Source: an uncultured Bacteroides sp. (GTDB lineage Bacteria > Bacteroidota > Bacteroidia > Bacteroidales > Bacteroidaceae). Taken from it: a DNA stretch of 44,348 bases. Positions 1 through 9,000 of this stretch are shown here, piece after piece. Under the pieces are notes generated by a model that worked only from the letters and a program-made list of their open reading frames with translations, did not search any database and had not been told where the DNA came from. The stretch lies in assembly GCA_947074205.1 (NCBI GenBank), contig CAMTOQ010000025.1, positions 1-44,348 of the forward strand. Direction: 5' to 3'. Positions within the stretch are counted from its first letter, which is position 1. Each line of letters starts with the position of its first letter. The translations under genes and the position numbers were made by a program.

Positions 1-541
1 TTAAAGACATCCTAATAGCTTGCATTGATAATCTTACCGGATTCTCCGAAGCCATAAGTTCGATTTTTCCCCAAGTGATTATACAGAGTTGTATCGTCCA
101 TCAAATACGCAACTCTTTGAAATATATAGCTTCTTAAGATCAGAAAGAGTTTATGAGTGACCTAAAGACTGTTTATCAAGCTCCTAATCTTAGTTCAGCT
201 GAACTTAATCTTGATGCATTGGAAGAAAAATGGGGTAAAAAATATCCGGTTGTTCTTGAAGCATGCAGACGTAATTGGGATAAACTAACGGCCTATTTCG
301 CATATGATGAGCATATTAGAAGACTTATTTACACGACCAATACGGTTGAAGGCTTTCATCGTCAAGTTAGAAAAGTAACGAAAACAAGGGTGTCTTCCCG
401 AATGATATGGCCTTGATGAAGCTAATATATCTTGCTGTTCTAAATATATCCAAAAAGTGGACACAACCACTTCAGAACTGAGCTTTGACAGCCGGACAAT
501 TAAGAATCAAATTTGGTGATCGAATGCCATTGACTATCTAA
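1..541 (+). pseudogene. Decayed IS256-family (mutator-type) transposase, C-terminal part
   Basis: The reading frame starting at base 3 gives the C-terminal half of an IS256/mutator-type DDE transposase, with the family stretches KDILIACIDNLTGF, CIVHQIRNSLKY, LEEKWGKKYP and IYTTNTVEGFHRQVRKVTKT. The gene is broken in three ways. There is an in-frame TAA at 135-137 where homologues have lysine, and a frameshift near 384-390 after KVTKT. In the shifted frame, PNDMALMKLIYLAVLNISKK continues to an in-frame TGA at 479-481, in place of tryptophan, and the remnant ends with TAA at 539-541. The ATG at 153 is only an internal methionine. The 5' part lies outside the window. I could not identify a terminal inverted repeat. 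This is an inactive insertion-sequence remnant marking past mobility at this site. Confidence 0.85.
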
Positions 542-596
542 TCATAGATTAATTTTTGCTTTTCAAACGCAAAGGAAAGTCACTTCTCAGATACGA

Positions 597-636
597 GCAA
601 GGGTATAATAAACGGCTCATACTTCGCCGCCCTTGC
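597..636 (+). repeat. Nested hairpin downstream of the transposase remnant
   Basis: GCAAGGG (597-603) pairs with CCCTTGC (630-636), and an inner CGGC (613-616) pairs with GCCG (626-629), directly against the outer right arm. No T-run follows. It could be the end of the insertion element or an old terminator. Nothing else is visible between 541 and the promoter at 664. Confidence 0.45.
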
Positions 637-663
637 ACGCATCCGACAATTGCCTTAAAAGCA

Positions 664-694
664 TTTGTAAATCAAAAAAGAAAAAATATATTTG
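664..694 (+). promoter_or_regulatory. Full-consensus Bacteroidetes promoter for the 24-residue peptide unit
   Basis: TTTG at 664-667, 19 nt, then TATATTTG at 687-694: an exact match to the -33/-7 consensus of the primary sigma factor of Bacteroidetes. Transcription should start near 701, about 55 nt before the small ORF at 755. Confidence 0.7.
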
Positions 695-754
695 CAGGAA
701 TTTAAGCCAAGTAGAAACTAGACAGAGTTTAAATTACACTCCCAAATTAATCTT

Positions 755-829
755 ATGGATTTATTTGCTCTTCCTGTTATGGCTCTTTTAGTGTTTCTCG
801 TTTACAAGATTTTCAGATATGACGAATAA
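755..829 (+). CDS. Candidate 24-residue single-pass membrane peptide
   Basis: ATG at 755 opens a 24-codon frame ending with TAA at 827-829. The peptide starts MDLFALPVMALLVFLVY and ends with the charged tail KIFRYDE, so it is one hydrophobic helix followed by a short polar tail. A consensus promoter lies about 60 bp upstream, and a perfect 12-bp hairpin begins 4 nt after the stop, so promoter, frame and hairpin form a compact transcription unit. I do not recognise the family. Small membrane toxins of type I toxin-antitoxin systems and small subunits of membrane complexes look like this, but neither is shown here. No antisense promoter was obvious. The frame is short enough to occur by chance; its neat placement is the main argument for it. 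Confidence 0.45.
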   Translation: MDLFALPVMALLVFLVYKIFRYDE

Positions 830-833
830 AAAT

Positions 834-883
834 GATACCAAAGTTCGTCCCAGTTGTTGCACTTCGGGTCAAACTTTGGTATC
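834..883 (+). terminator. 12-bp perfect hairpin after the small peptide gene
   Basis: GATACCAAAGTT (834-845) and AACTTTGGTATC (872-883) are perfect complements around a 26-nt loop that can form an extra CCC/GGG pairing. There is no U-tract directly after it, but TTTCTTTTTT occurs at about 922-931 after a weaker CGAA/TTCG stem. It may be a terminator, or the structured 3' part of a small RNA. From there to about 1130 I see only AT-rich sequence. Confidence 0.5.
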
Positions 884-1132
884 TCTTCCAGAACAGATCA
901 GGGCGAAGCTCCCCATTTCGGTTTCTTTTTTGGTGTCACAACAAATCGCTAAAACTGTTCAAAACTCCTTCTAAAACGAATATCTGATATAAAAGAAATA
1001 TTTTAATACATTTTGAAATATGCATTTATTTTACTTAACTTTATCGAAGTTATCAATTATCTAAAGACAAATGCTATGAATGTTAAATTTCCGTTAAAGT
1101 ATGCAGCTATTGCAGGTTTAGTAAGGAAGTGT

Positions 1133-1564
1133 ATGCGTAATACGTTGGTAATTTTATTATTATCTATTTCTTGTAATATTTTCCCTAATACAAAAGTACA
1201 ATTTGAAAAGAAAAGGATTGTACTAGTCACATCTGCAGAATGTGGATATTGTATTACTAATATTGCGTTCTACAACGAATTATCAGAAAAATACAAAGGT
1301 AAAATTCAACTGGTAGCTCTTTCAGAGAGTTCCTTAAAAAAAATTGATGATTTACCTAAAATGTATCCAAATAGAGAAGTTGTATTAAAAAACTGGATCG
1401 TTATTCCTAACGCTAGAAAACTATACATGAAATTAATTAAAAGTGAAACATTCCCTCAACTAATTTTTATAGAGAATGATGTTGTTGTTAATCGCTTTAT
1501 AGGTACTATTGATTCGGTAAAAAACGAAATTAAGGCTCAACTTCCCTTGTTTATAGGAGAATAG
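1133..1564 (+). CDS. Secreted thioredoxin-fold protein with a CGYC active site
   Basis: A 143-residue product starting MRNTLVILLLSISCNIFPNT, a short N-terminus and hydrophobic core typical of a signal peptide or membrane anchor. Mature sequence follows with the redox motif CGYC (in TSAECGYCITN) and the cis-proline context ETFPQLIFIEND, both typical of thioredoxin-fold thiol oxidoreductases. I chose ATG 1133 because AAGGAAG lies just upstream and the signal-like segment follows directly. The frame is open further upstream (ATG 1076, TTG 1013), but that part resembles no known N-terminus. The product should act outside the cytoplasm, reducing or relaying disulfides; its partner is unknown. The gene is visibly more AT-rich than topA or the Sus genes and sits between an IS remnant and an AraC regulator, which suggests acquisition by transfer. 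Function beyond the fold is not inferable. Confidence 0.65.
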   Translation: MRNTLVILLLSISCNIFPNTKVQFEKKRIVLVTSAECGYCITNIAFYNELSEKYKGKIQLVALSESSLKKIDDLPKMYPNREVVLKNWIVIPNARKLYMKLIKSETFPQLIFIENDVVVNRFIGTIDSVKNEIKAQLPLFIGE

Positions 1565-1737
1565 TTTATTGCTGGATGTATTGCATTATCCATATTTTAA
1601 TCATCGATGCATTGGACGATATTCGCCGGTCACACTATAGAGGTGAGAATGGGCGTCATTTGTAAACAGATTACGGAGAGTAGTACACAAATTACGGAAA
1701 ATCAGATTAGAGTGGAACAGTTTAAAAATAAAGCACT

Positions 1738-1745
1738 TATATTTG
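1738..1745 (+). promoter_or_regulatory. -7 element for the AraC-type regulator
   Basis: TATATTTG matches TAnnTTTG and lies 20 bp before ATG 1766. No TTTG was found at the -33 distance. Its position argues against a translation start upstream of it. Confidence 0.4.
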
Positions 1746-1765
1746 CTAAAAACAACCCTTACGAT

Positions 1766-2662
1766 ATGGAAGATATCATTTTAGATTCTATAGACAAATA
1801 TAATAAGCTGTATGGCTTAGAGACATTACACCCACTAGTAACAGTGATAGACTTGAATAAGGCCACTAGTGGTGCCAATCATTTTCGCATGCATTATGGA
1901 CTATACGCCATCTTCTTGAAAAACTCTACGGATTGCGTCATAAAATATGGCCGCAAAAACTATGACTATCAAGAGGGAACAATAGTTAGTTTCGCTCCGG
2001 GTCAGACAGCAGAGGTAACCACGCAAGAAACAGTGGTGCAGCACAATGTATATGGTATTCTATTTCATCCGGATCTTATTAGAGGTACTTCACTGGCACA
2101 GAATATCAGGAACTACAATTTCTTTTCGTACTCCTCAAACGAGTCGTTACACCTTTCCGAGCGCGAGAAAGAGATAGTTATGGATTGTCTGAAAAACATT
2201 CAAGCCGAGCTGAATCATGCAATTGACAAACACAGCAAAGCGCTTATAGCAAGCAATATAGAACTGCTGCTAAACTACTGTTTGAGATTTTACGAGCGTC
2301 AATTTATAACCCGCGAGAAGTCAAACATGGATGTTCTTCAGCAATTCGAAAATCAAATCAAGGAGTATCTCGATAGCGAAAGACCCAAAGAAGAGGGCCT
2401 ACCATCTGTAAAATTCTTTGCAGAAAAAGCCTTCTTAACTCCCAACTATTTTGGAGATTTAGTGAAGAGGGAGACCGGCAAGTCGGCTCAGGAGTATATA
2501 CAGTTCAAAATCATTGAGCGCGCTAAGGACAAGCTAAAAGCCACCAACCTCACCATAAGCGAAGTGGCGTATGAGTTGGGCTATAACTATCCGCAACACT
2601 TTTCGAGGATATTCAAGAATAACACCGGAATGACTCCAAACAAATACCGCACCGCTCATTAG
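1766..2662 (+). CDS. AraC-family transcriptional regulator
   Basis: A 298-residue regulator read from ATG 1766 (MEDIILDSIDKYNKLYGLET). Residues about 20-160 resemble the cupin-like N-terminal effector or dimerisation domain of AraC proteins. The last 100 residues form the two-helix-turn-helix AraC domain: VKFFAEKAFLTPNYFGDLVK is the first HTH, and ISEVAYELGYNYPQHFSRIF followed by GMTPNKYR is the highly conserved second HTH and signature. The frame is open back to ATG 1607, but the extra 53 residues look non-conserved and a good -7 box (1738-1745) lies inside them, so I prefer the later start. Possible targets include the adjacent thioredoxin-like gene or an unlinked gene; the ligand cannot be inferred. 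The gene is transcribed with its neighbours but separated by about 200 bp. Confidence 0.85.
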   Translation: MEDIILDSIDKYNKLYGLETLHPLVTVIDLNKATSGANHFRMHYGLYAIFLKNSTDCVIKYGRKNYDYQEGTIVSFAPGQTAEVTTQETVVQHNVYGILFHPDLIRGTSLAQNIRNYNFFSYSSNESLHLSEREKEIVMDCLKNIQAELNHAIDKHSKALIASNIELLLNYCLRFYERQFITREKSNMDVLQQFENQIKEYLDSERPKEEGLPSVKFFAEKAFLTPNYFGDLVKRETGKSAQEYIQFKIIERAKDKLKATNLTISEVAYELGYNYPQHFSRIFKNNTGMTPNKYRTAH

Positions 2663-2792
2663 TAGGGGTGTGGTTTAAGGGTAAGGGGGTAATCTTGTTT
2701 CGAACTTACATTGTGAATTAGCCTATTTTCACTTTTTGCACAATTTTCTATAGAATATTGACTTAAAACAAGGCAGAAAAATCCTTTTTTTC

Positions 2793-2800
2793 TACATTTG
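2793..2800 (+). promoter_or_regulatory. -7 element of the topA promoter
   Basis: TACATTTG matches TAnnTTTG. The -33 region carries no TTTG. It implies a leader of about 70 nt, in which TAGTG and CACTA (about 2834-2848) can form a small hairpin before the start codon. Confidence 0.5.
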
Positions 2801-2877
2801 CCAACAAACAAACGTAAGTTTCTGGGGGAGACTAGTGAAATGCACTAATTTTATCCCAATTCTATAACATTTAGATT

Positions 2878-5283
2878 ATGCATAAAAACCTTGTAATCGT
2901 TGAGTCACCTGCCAAAGCCAAGACTATCGAGAAGTTTCTGGGTAAGGACTTTAAAGTGCTTTCCAGCTACGGCCACATACGCGACCTGAAGAAAAAATCA
3001 TTCAGTATAGACGTAGAGGATGACTTTAAGCCAACCTACGAAATACCAACCGACAAGAAAGATGTAGTAAAAGAGTTGAAGAAGTTGGCATCTGAGGCCG
3101 AAACGGTTTGGCTAGCTTCCGATGAGGACCGCGAAGGAGAGGCCATTGCTTGGCATCTTTACGAGGTTTTGGAACTAAAACCAGAAAACACAAAACGTAT
3201 CGTCTTCCACGAAATTACTAAGAAGGCTATTATGAACGCCATTGAGCATCCACGTAGCATCGATATGAACTTGGTGAATGCGCAACAGGCTCGACGCATA
3301 TTAGACCGCATCGTGGGCTTCGAACTATCACCCGTTCTTTGGAAGAAGGTAAAACCGGCATTGTCAGCCGGACGTGTACAATCAGTGGCTGTACGCCTCA
3401 TTGTGGAACGCGAACGCGAAATCAACAACTTCACCAGCGAAGCTAGCTACCGTGTGACTGCGGTATTTCTAGTGCCCGACAAAGATGATAAATTTGTAGA
3501 GATGAAGGCCGAATTGGGTCGTCGCATCAAGACGAAGGCCGAAGCGGAAGCTTTCTTGAAGAGCTGCCTCAACGCTACTTACTGTATAGAAAATATCAAT
3601 GTGCGCCCTGCCAAAAAGAGCCCCGCACCTCCGTTCACCACTTCGACTCTGCAACAAGAGGCGGCCCGCAAATTGGGCTACACGGTGACACAAACTATGG
3701 TGTTGGCACAAAAGCTTTACGAAGCGGGACACATCACCTATATGCGTACCGACTCGGTGAACCTTTCGGACTTTGCTACCGAAGGTTGCCGCATGACCAT
3801 CGAGAAGTTGATGGGCAAAGACTATATACAGTCGCGCCACTATCACACTAAGACAAAAGGTGCTCAAGAGGCTCACGAGGCCATCCGCCCTACCTATATG
3901 GAAAAGGAAAAGGTTGACGGACCTGCACAAGAGCAACGCCTTTACGACTTGATTTGGAAGCGTACATTGGCTTCGCAAATGGCAGATGCAGAATTGGAAA
4001 AGACCACTGCAACAATCTCTGTTAGCGGCTGCGATGACACTTTCACTGCCAACGGTGAGATTCTAACATTCGATGGTTTCCTTCGTGTATACAAGGAGTC
4101 GTATGACGAAGATAGCGAACAAGAAGACGAAAGCCGCTTGTTGCCTCCACTGCACGTGGGTCAGCAACTAGCCAATCAAAATATTACGGCCACCGAACGT
4201 TTCACTCAACGCCCTGCCCGCTATGCCGAAGCTAGCCTAGTGCGTAAGTTGGAAGAACTAGGTATAGGCCGTCCATCTACCTATGCGCCTACTATCTCTA
4301 CCATTCAGCAACGTGAATATGTATTGAAAGGCGAAAAACCGGGCGAAGAACGCAACTTCAATGTATTGACCCTAAAAGGCAATAGCATTAAGGATGATCA
4401 ACGCACAGAGATTGTAGGTGCCGAAAAGGGCAAATTGATGCCTACCGACACCGGATTGATCGTGAACGACTTCTTAACTGAATACTTCCCCGATATCTTG
4501 AACTACAATTTTACGGCAAATATCGAGAAAGAGTTCGATAGCGTGGCAGATGGCGAACAGCAATGGGACACAGTGATCCGTGGTTTCTATGGCGAATTCC
4601 ATCCACACGTGGAAAATACTCTTTCTACTCGCACAGAGCGTAAGGTGGGCGAACGTGTGCTAGGTGAAGACCCGGAATCGGGCCGCCAAGTATCGGTTCG
4701 TATCGGTCGTTTTGGTTCTATGGCTCAGATTGGCAAGGCAGATGAAGAGGAAAAACCTCGCTTCGCACGTCTCAACAAGGAGCAATCTATCGAAACTATC
4801 ACGCTTGACGAAGCTTTGAGCCTATTCAAGCTACCACGCACTGTAGGTGAGTACGAAGATGCACCTATCACAGTGGCTACCGGCCGTTTTGGCCCTTACG
4901 TACGCCACCAAGATAAGTACTATTCGCTACCCAAAGGTGCCGATCCATTCGCAGTAACTCTAGACGAGTCGATCAAATTGATCGAAGAGAAGCGTGAAGC
5001 CGATCGTCAGAAGTTCATCAAATCGTTCGACGAGGAACCAGAGCTATCTATCCTCAACGGTCGTTTCGGTCCATATATCAGCTACCAAGGCAAGAACTAC
5101 AAGATTCCTAAGACCATCGTGCCACAGGATTTGAATCTTCAAAGCTGCATGGACTTGATTAAGTTGCAAAACGAAAAGGGCGATACGGCTCCAAAGAAAC
5201 GTAAGGCAGCAGCGGCGAAGACCACTAAGACAGCCGCTACTAAAACAACGAAGACTGCAAAGACTACGAAGGCTAAAAAATAG
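2878..5283 (+). CDS. topA: DNA topoisomerase I (type IA)
   Basis: An 801-residue type IA topoisomerase that relaxes negative supercoils by cutting and rejoining one strand. The Toprim domain occupies about residues 1-115: it begins LVIVESPAKAKTIEKFLGK, continues with SSYGHIRDL, and has the acidic DEDREGEAIAWHL metal motif. The topoisomerase core follows, with NAQQARRILDRIVGFELSPVL, SAGRVQSVAVRLI and the active-site tyrosine Tyr288 in HITYMRTDSVNLS. The C-terminus has three GRFG-type repeats (GRFGSMAQIG, GRFGPYVRHQ, GRFGPYISYQ) instead of the cysteine zinc fingers of the E. coli enzyme, then a Lys/Thr/Ala-rich tail (last ~30 residues) likely to bind DNA or RNA. This layout is the usual one in Bacteroidetes. 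The gene stands alone, with its own promoter and a hairpin terminator. Confidence 0.97.
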   Translation: MHKNLVIVESPAKAKTIEKFLGKDFKVLSSYGHIRDLKKKSFSIDVEDDFKPTYEIPTDKKDVVKELKKLASEAETVWLASDEDREGEAIAWHLYEVLELKPENTKRIVFHEITKKAIMNAIEHPRSIDMNLVNAQQARRILDRIVGFELSPVLWKKVKPALSAGRVQSVAVRLIVEREREINNFTSEASYRVTAVFLVPDKDDKFVEMKAELGRRIKTKAEAEAFLKSCLNATYCIENINVRPAKKSPAPPFTTSTLQQEAARKLGYTVTQTMVLAQKLYEAGHITYMRTDSVNLSDFATEGCRMTIEKLMGKDYIQSRHYHTKTKGAQEAHEAIRPTYMEKEKVDGPAQEQRLYDLIWKRTLASQMADAELEKTTATISVSGCDDTFTANGEILTFDGFLRVYKESYDEDSEQEDESRLLPPLHVGQQLANQNITATERFTQRPARYAEASLVRKLEELGIGRPSTYAPTISTIQQREYVLKGEKPGEERNFNVLTLKGNSIKDDQRTEIVGAEKGKLMPTDTGLIVNDFLTEYFPDILNYNFTANIEKEFDSVADGEQQWDTVIRGFYGEFHPHVENTLSTRTERKVGERVLGEDPESGRQVSVRIGRFGSMAQIGKADEEEKPRFARLNKEQSIETITLDEALSLFKLPRTVGEYEDAPITVATGRFGPYVRHQDKYYSLPKGADPFAVTLDESIKLIEEKREADRQKFIKSFDEEPELSILNGRFGPYISYQGKNYKIPKTIVPQDLNLQSCMDLIKLQNEKGDTAPKKRKAAAAKTTKTAATKTTKTAKTTKAKK

Positions 5284-5309
5284 GCTAAAATAAAAATAGT
5301 CAACAAATA

Positions 5310-5350
5310 AGCCCCACTCTATAGATAATAACCATCTACTGAGTGGGGCT
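5310..5350 (+). terminator. Terminator hairpin after topA
   Basis: AGCCCCACTC (5310-5319) pairs perfectly with GAGTGGGGCT (5341-5350), and flanking AAT/ATT can extend it. ATTCTG follows rather than a long U-run, so termination may be moderate. Confidence 0.65.
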
Positions 5351-5364
5351 ATTCTGTAGGGTAA

Positions 5365-5418
5365 CTATAGTTATCCACCGTTTTAGATGAGGTTAGCCAA
5401 ATTGGTGGATAACTATAG
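5365..5418. repeat. 15-bp perfect inverted repeat
   Basis: CTATAGTTATCCACC (5365-5379) and GGTGGATAACTATAG (5404-5418) are perfect inverted copies 24 nt apart. Each contains TTATCCACC, one base away from the DnaA-box consensus TTATCCACA. No T-run follows. It could be a second terminator, a protein-binding site or a dispersed palindromic repeat. Confidence 0.6.
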
Positions 5419-5575
5419 CCACAGAGAAGAGGCTGTTAAAACTCGAAAAGAACAACAGAATTTTCGCATGCAATTAATGCAACAGAAAGTGCACACAGAC
5501 GGATAAAATGTGCATTTGCGTTACAATTAAGGCAATTAATGTAACAATTATGGCGAAATTGTATACAATGGTACA

Positions 5576-5621
5576 CATAGCATAGCATAGCACAGCATAG
5601 CATAGCATAGCACAGCATAGC
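5576..5621. repeat. Pentanucleotide array (CATAG/CACAG), nine units
   Basis: Nine 5-bp units follow each other: CATAG x3, CACAG, CATAG x3, CACAG, CATAG. The array therefore also reads as a 20-bp unit repeated twice plus a remainder. It lies in non-coding DNA about 400 bp before the SusC gene and about 135 bp before the promoter at 5757. The Cys/Tyr/Met/Leu-rich minus-strand frames across it are artefacts of the repeat. Confidence 0.85.
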
Positions 5622-5629
5622 AAAATATT

Positions 5630-5653
5630 CCCCCCTTAGTCCCCCCGAGGGGG
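5630..5653. repeat. C-run/G-run palindromic element
   Basis: Two runs of six C (5630-5635 and 5641-5646) are followed by GA and five G (5649-5653), so either C-run can fold onto the G-run. Such C/G palindromes occur dispersed in intergenic DNA of Bacteroides-like genomes; that comparison is from memory. No coding capacity. Confidence 0.5.
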
Positions 5654-5756
5654 AGGAGGATGAAGAGGAGAAATTGGAGAGGTAAAAATACATGACAGGG
5701 AAGATTTAAGGCAAGGCAGTGCTTATGAAACTGTTTAAGACAAACGAGGCGTTTGA

Positions 5757-5788
5757 TTTGTATCGGTAGAGCATAGGTTCTACATTTG
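5757..5788 (+). promoter_or_regulatory. Full-consensus promoter upstream of the first SusC
   Basis: TTTG at 5757-5760, 20 nt, then TACATTTG at 5781-5788: a perfect -33/-7 pair with ideal spacing. The predicted start near 5795 gives a leader of about 225 nt before ATG 6023. A second -7-like box (TAATTTTG, 5929-5936) without a -33 lies closer to the gene. Confidence 0.7.
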
Positions 5789-5790
5789 CA

Positions 5791-5823
5791 GCAACGATAG
5801 ATCAACGTTGTCGCTCTTTGACG
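5791..5823 (+). promoter_or_regulatory. Hairpin plus boxA-like sequence at the start of the SusC leader
   Basis: CAACG (5792-5796) can pair with CGTTG (5806-5810), and CGCTCTTTGACG (5812-5823) follows. That 12-mer matches 9 of 12 bases of the E. coli boxA antitermination sequence TGCTCTTTAACA. Such elements belong in the leaders of rRNA operons and other long transcripts. No rRNA gene follows here. Role inferred only. Confidence 0.35.
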
Positions 5824-6022
5824 TTCTAGATAATGCAAAACACCACAGCAAACCAAAAATTACACTATTTTACCAATTTTTGCTATATTTATATTAATTA
5901 ATACTATACAAAACTATACAAATTCTCCTAATTTTGCTTTCCTGAAAGAGCTAAAGCACACATTAGCCCTTTGTTAACCTTAGAATTAATAACTCTGTAA
6001 TTAATAACAAACTCTAATTTTT

Positions 6023-9000
6023 ATGAGAAACACTAAAAAAGCATGGTGGGCTCTCTGCTTATTAGCCTTTTTGCTAATACTGACTCCGCCTAATGCCCTT
6101 GCTCAAGGAACTAAAGTCTCTGGTATCGTTACCGATGCTACAGGCGATCCCATCATTGGGGCCACAGTAGTAGAAAAAGGAAAACAGAACAACGGCACTG
6201 TCACCAACATGGACGGTGAATTTGCACTTACCCTTACCGGGAGCGAACGAAAGATTGTAGTATCGTACATCGGTATGATGACACAAGAAGTAACTGCTAC
6301 TCCCGGCAAAGTAATGAAAATCGTTTTAAATGATGACAGCAAAGCACTAGACGAAGTGGTGGTTATCGGCTACGGTAGTAGAGCAAGAAAAGACCTTACC
6401 GGTTCGGTAGGTTCTATTTCCGGACTTAAACTAGCGGCAGTACCGGTGAGTTCGGCAGCTGTAGCACTGCAAGGTAAGATTGCAGGGGTACAGGTAACTA
6501 CAGTCGATGGTGCTCCGGGTGCCGATATCAATATCCGCGTTCGTGGGGGTACATCAGTAACCCAAAGTAACGAACCTCTCTACATTGTCGACGGTTTCCA
6601 AGCAGACAACATCAACGACATTCCTCCTACCGACATTGCTTCTATCGATGTATTGAAAGATGCCTCGCTCACCGCTATATACGGTGCTAAAGGGGGTAAC
6701 GGGGTAGTTATCGTTACCACCAAATCGGCTCAACAAGGAAAGGTGCAAGTGGGTGTAAACGCTCAAATGTCGTACAGCAAGCTTTCTAAGAAGCTCGATT
6801 TGATGGACGCTTATGAATTTGCCAATTACCAATACGACTGGGCTGCTGCCAATGGTAGTCGTAGCTCGAACGCTAAATACTTCCGTGCTAATTTTGGTAA
6901 CCCACTCGACTTAGACATCTACAATCGTGCTACTACTCACGACTGGCAAGATGAAGTGATGGGTGAAAATCCATTGAATTACTCGGTGAATGCAACAATC
7001 GGCGGGGGTACTGAGAAGTTCCGTTTTTATGCCTCTATCACCAACTCCGACGACCAAGGTATCATCATGGGATCGGGCGTTCGCCGCACCAATATTAATA
7101 TAAAGATGAATATCGAGCTGTACAAAAACTTGGTATTGACCATCAACCCACGAATGAACTATCGCCGCGACAATGGAGCAGGTGGTGATAATATTGGTAG
7201 TGGTGGTGTGATTGATGTATTGCGCTATCGCCCTACCAACGGTTTGCGCGAGTTTGCTTTTTGGGATCCTGCCACAGTAGATCCCGATGATGAAGCCGTG
7301 TTCGAATATTCTAATCCAAAGAGTGACATCAATCAAAACACGCGCACCAAACACTCTTATAGCTACACTAACCAAGCAAGCTTAGAGTGGAAACCCATCA
7401 AAGGGCTTTCCTTGCGTAGCGACATCGCTTATATGATGGTATTCGCCGATGATAACCGTTTCTATGGAGCATTGACAGGCACAGGACAATCGAACAATAA
7501 GCTACCTGTGGCTACTATTAAAGATAGAAGGACAGAGAAGTATACTTGGACCAATACAGCCAACTATGCTTTGACATTGAACAATATACATAACATGTCG
7601 TTCTTGGTAGGTCAAGAACTTTATCACAGACAGTATACCGAGAAATATCAAGCTAACAGATACTTTCCACGCAACATTTCGTCGGACAAGGCGATTGACA
7701 ACATGGGACTAGGCACACCTTGGGAGTCTACATCTTTCCGTTCTACTGCCGACCGTATGCTTTCGTTCTTCGGACAAGCCAACTACAACTACGACTCTAA
7801 GTATTTGGCATCTGTTACCTTCCGTGCCGATGGTTCTACCAAACTTTCTCCAGGCAAACAGTGGGGTTATTTCCCGTCTGTATCGGGTGCTTGGGTGGTA
7901 AGTCGCGAAGATTTCTTGGCTGGCAATGATGTCATCAGCAACTTGAAGATTCGTGCTTCTATTGGTAAAGCCGGTAACAACAATATTGACGATGACATGT
8001 GGCGCTACCTCTATGCGGTGAACTCTACCAATGGCCCCGGCTTTGGCGAAAACATTGCCAATGGCGACCAGTGGTATGGTAATGCCAGTGGAAACACATT
8101 CCCTAACACACGCGTGAAATGGGAAACCACTTTGACACGCAACGCTGCATTCGACTTGGGTCTATTTGGCGATAGATTGACCATTACTCCTGAGTTCTAC
8201 TGGAACACTACTAAAGACTTGCTTTACAAATCGGATATCCCCACCACTACGGGCTATACTCAGCAGATGCAAAACATCGGCCAGGTGACCAATAAGGGTA
8301 TCGAGCTTTCTATCAGTGGCGACATCCTTCGTGGAAAAGACTATGTGTTGAGTGCCAACTTGACAATGGGTTTCAATAAGATGAAGGTTGACAAGTTGAA
8401 CGATACTGACGACGTGATCTGGAATCAGAACGACCGTTGGAAATCGAGCTACAATGACTATTGCTTGCGCGTAGGCGACCAAGTAGGTTTGATCTACGGC
8501 TTCGTGTACGATGGACTTTACTCGATGGATGAGTTCAACTTCGACCCAGCTCAAAATATGCAAGCTATCCCTAAAGAAGGTACTGTTATTAATAATGTAT
8601 TAAATAAGAGCAACTCGGGCGAAGCTACCCTACCTGGTAAAATCAAATTCAAAGACATCAATGGCGATGGCATCATCGATGAAAACGACCGTGTAGTGAT
8701 TGGTAACACCAATCCTAAGTTCCAAGGTGGTTTTGGATTCAATGGCCAGTGGAAAGGATTTGACTTCAACGTCAACTTCAACTACATGGTAGATTTTGAT
8801 GTTAATAATGCCACTGCTTACCAATTATCTTCTTCGGAGAACAATGATAGAAAGTTTTACAACGTACTATCTCAGTTTAACGACCGTTGGAAATATACGC
8901 GCCCAGATGGTGAGTGTTTGTACAAGAACACCCACTTGGATGGTTCGGTAGAGCTGTATCGTGAACTGAATGCTAACGCATCTATCTGGAACCCAACCGA

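Noticed and set aside
1607..1765. N-terminal extension of the AraC regulator
   Set aside because: Not like AraC N-termini, and it contains a good -7 promoter box; start placed at 1766.
5365..5418. Chromosomal origin
   Set aside because: Only two imperfect DnaA-like boxes, no AT-rich unwinding region or dnaA gene next to it.
5576..5621. CRISPR array
   Set aside because: Units are 5 bp, contiguous and without unique spacers; no cas genes nearby.
5436..5856. Two overlapping minus-strand frames rich in Cys, Tyr, Met and Leu
   Set aside because: They are translations of the CATAG array and of promoter sequence; the repetitive residues come from the pentanucleotide repeat, and no family features are present.
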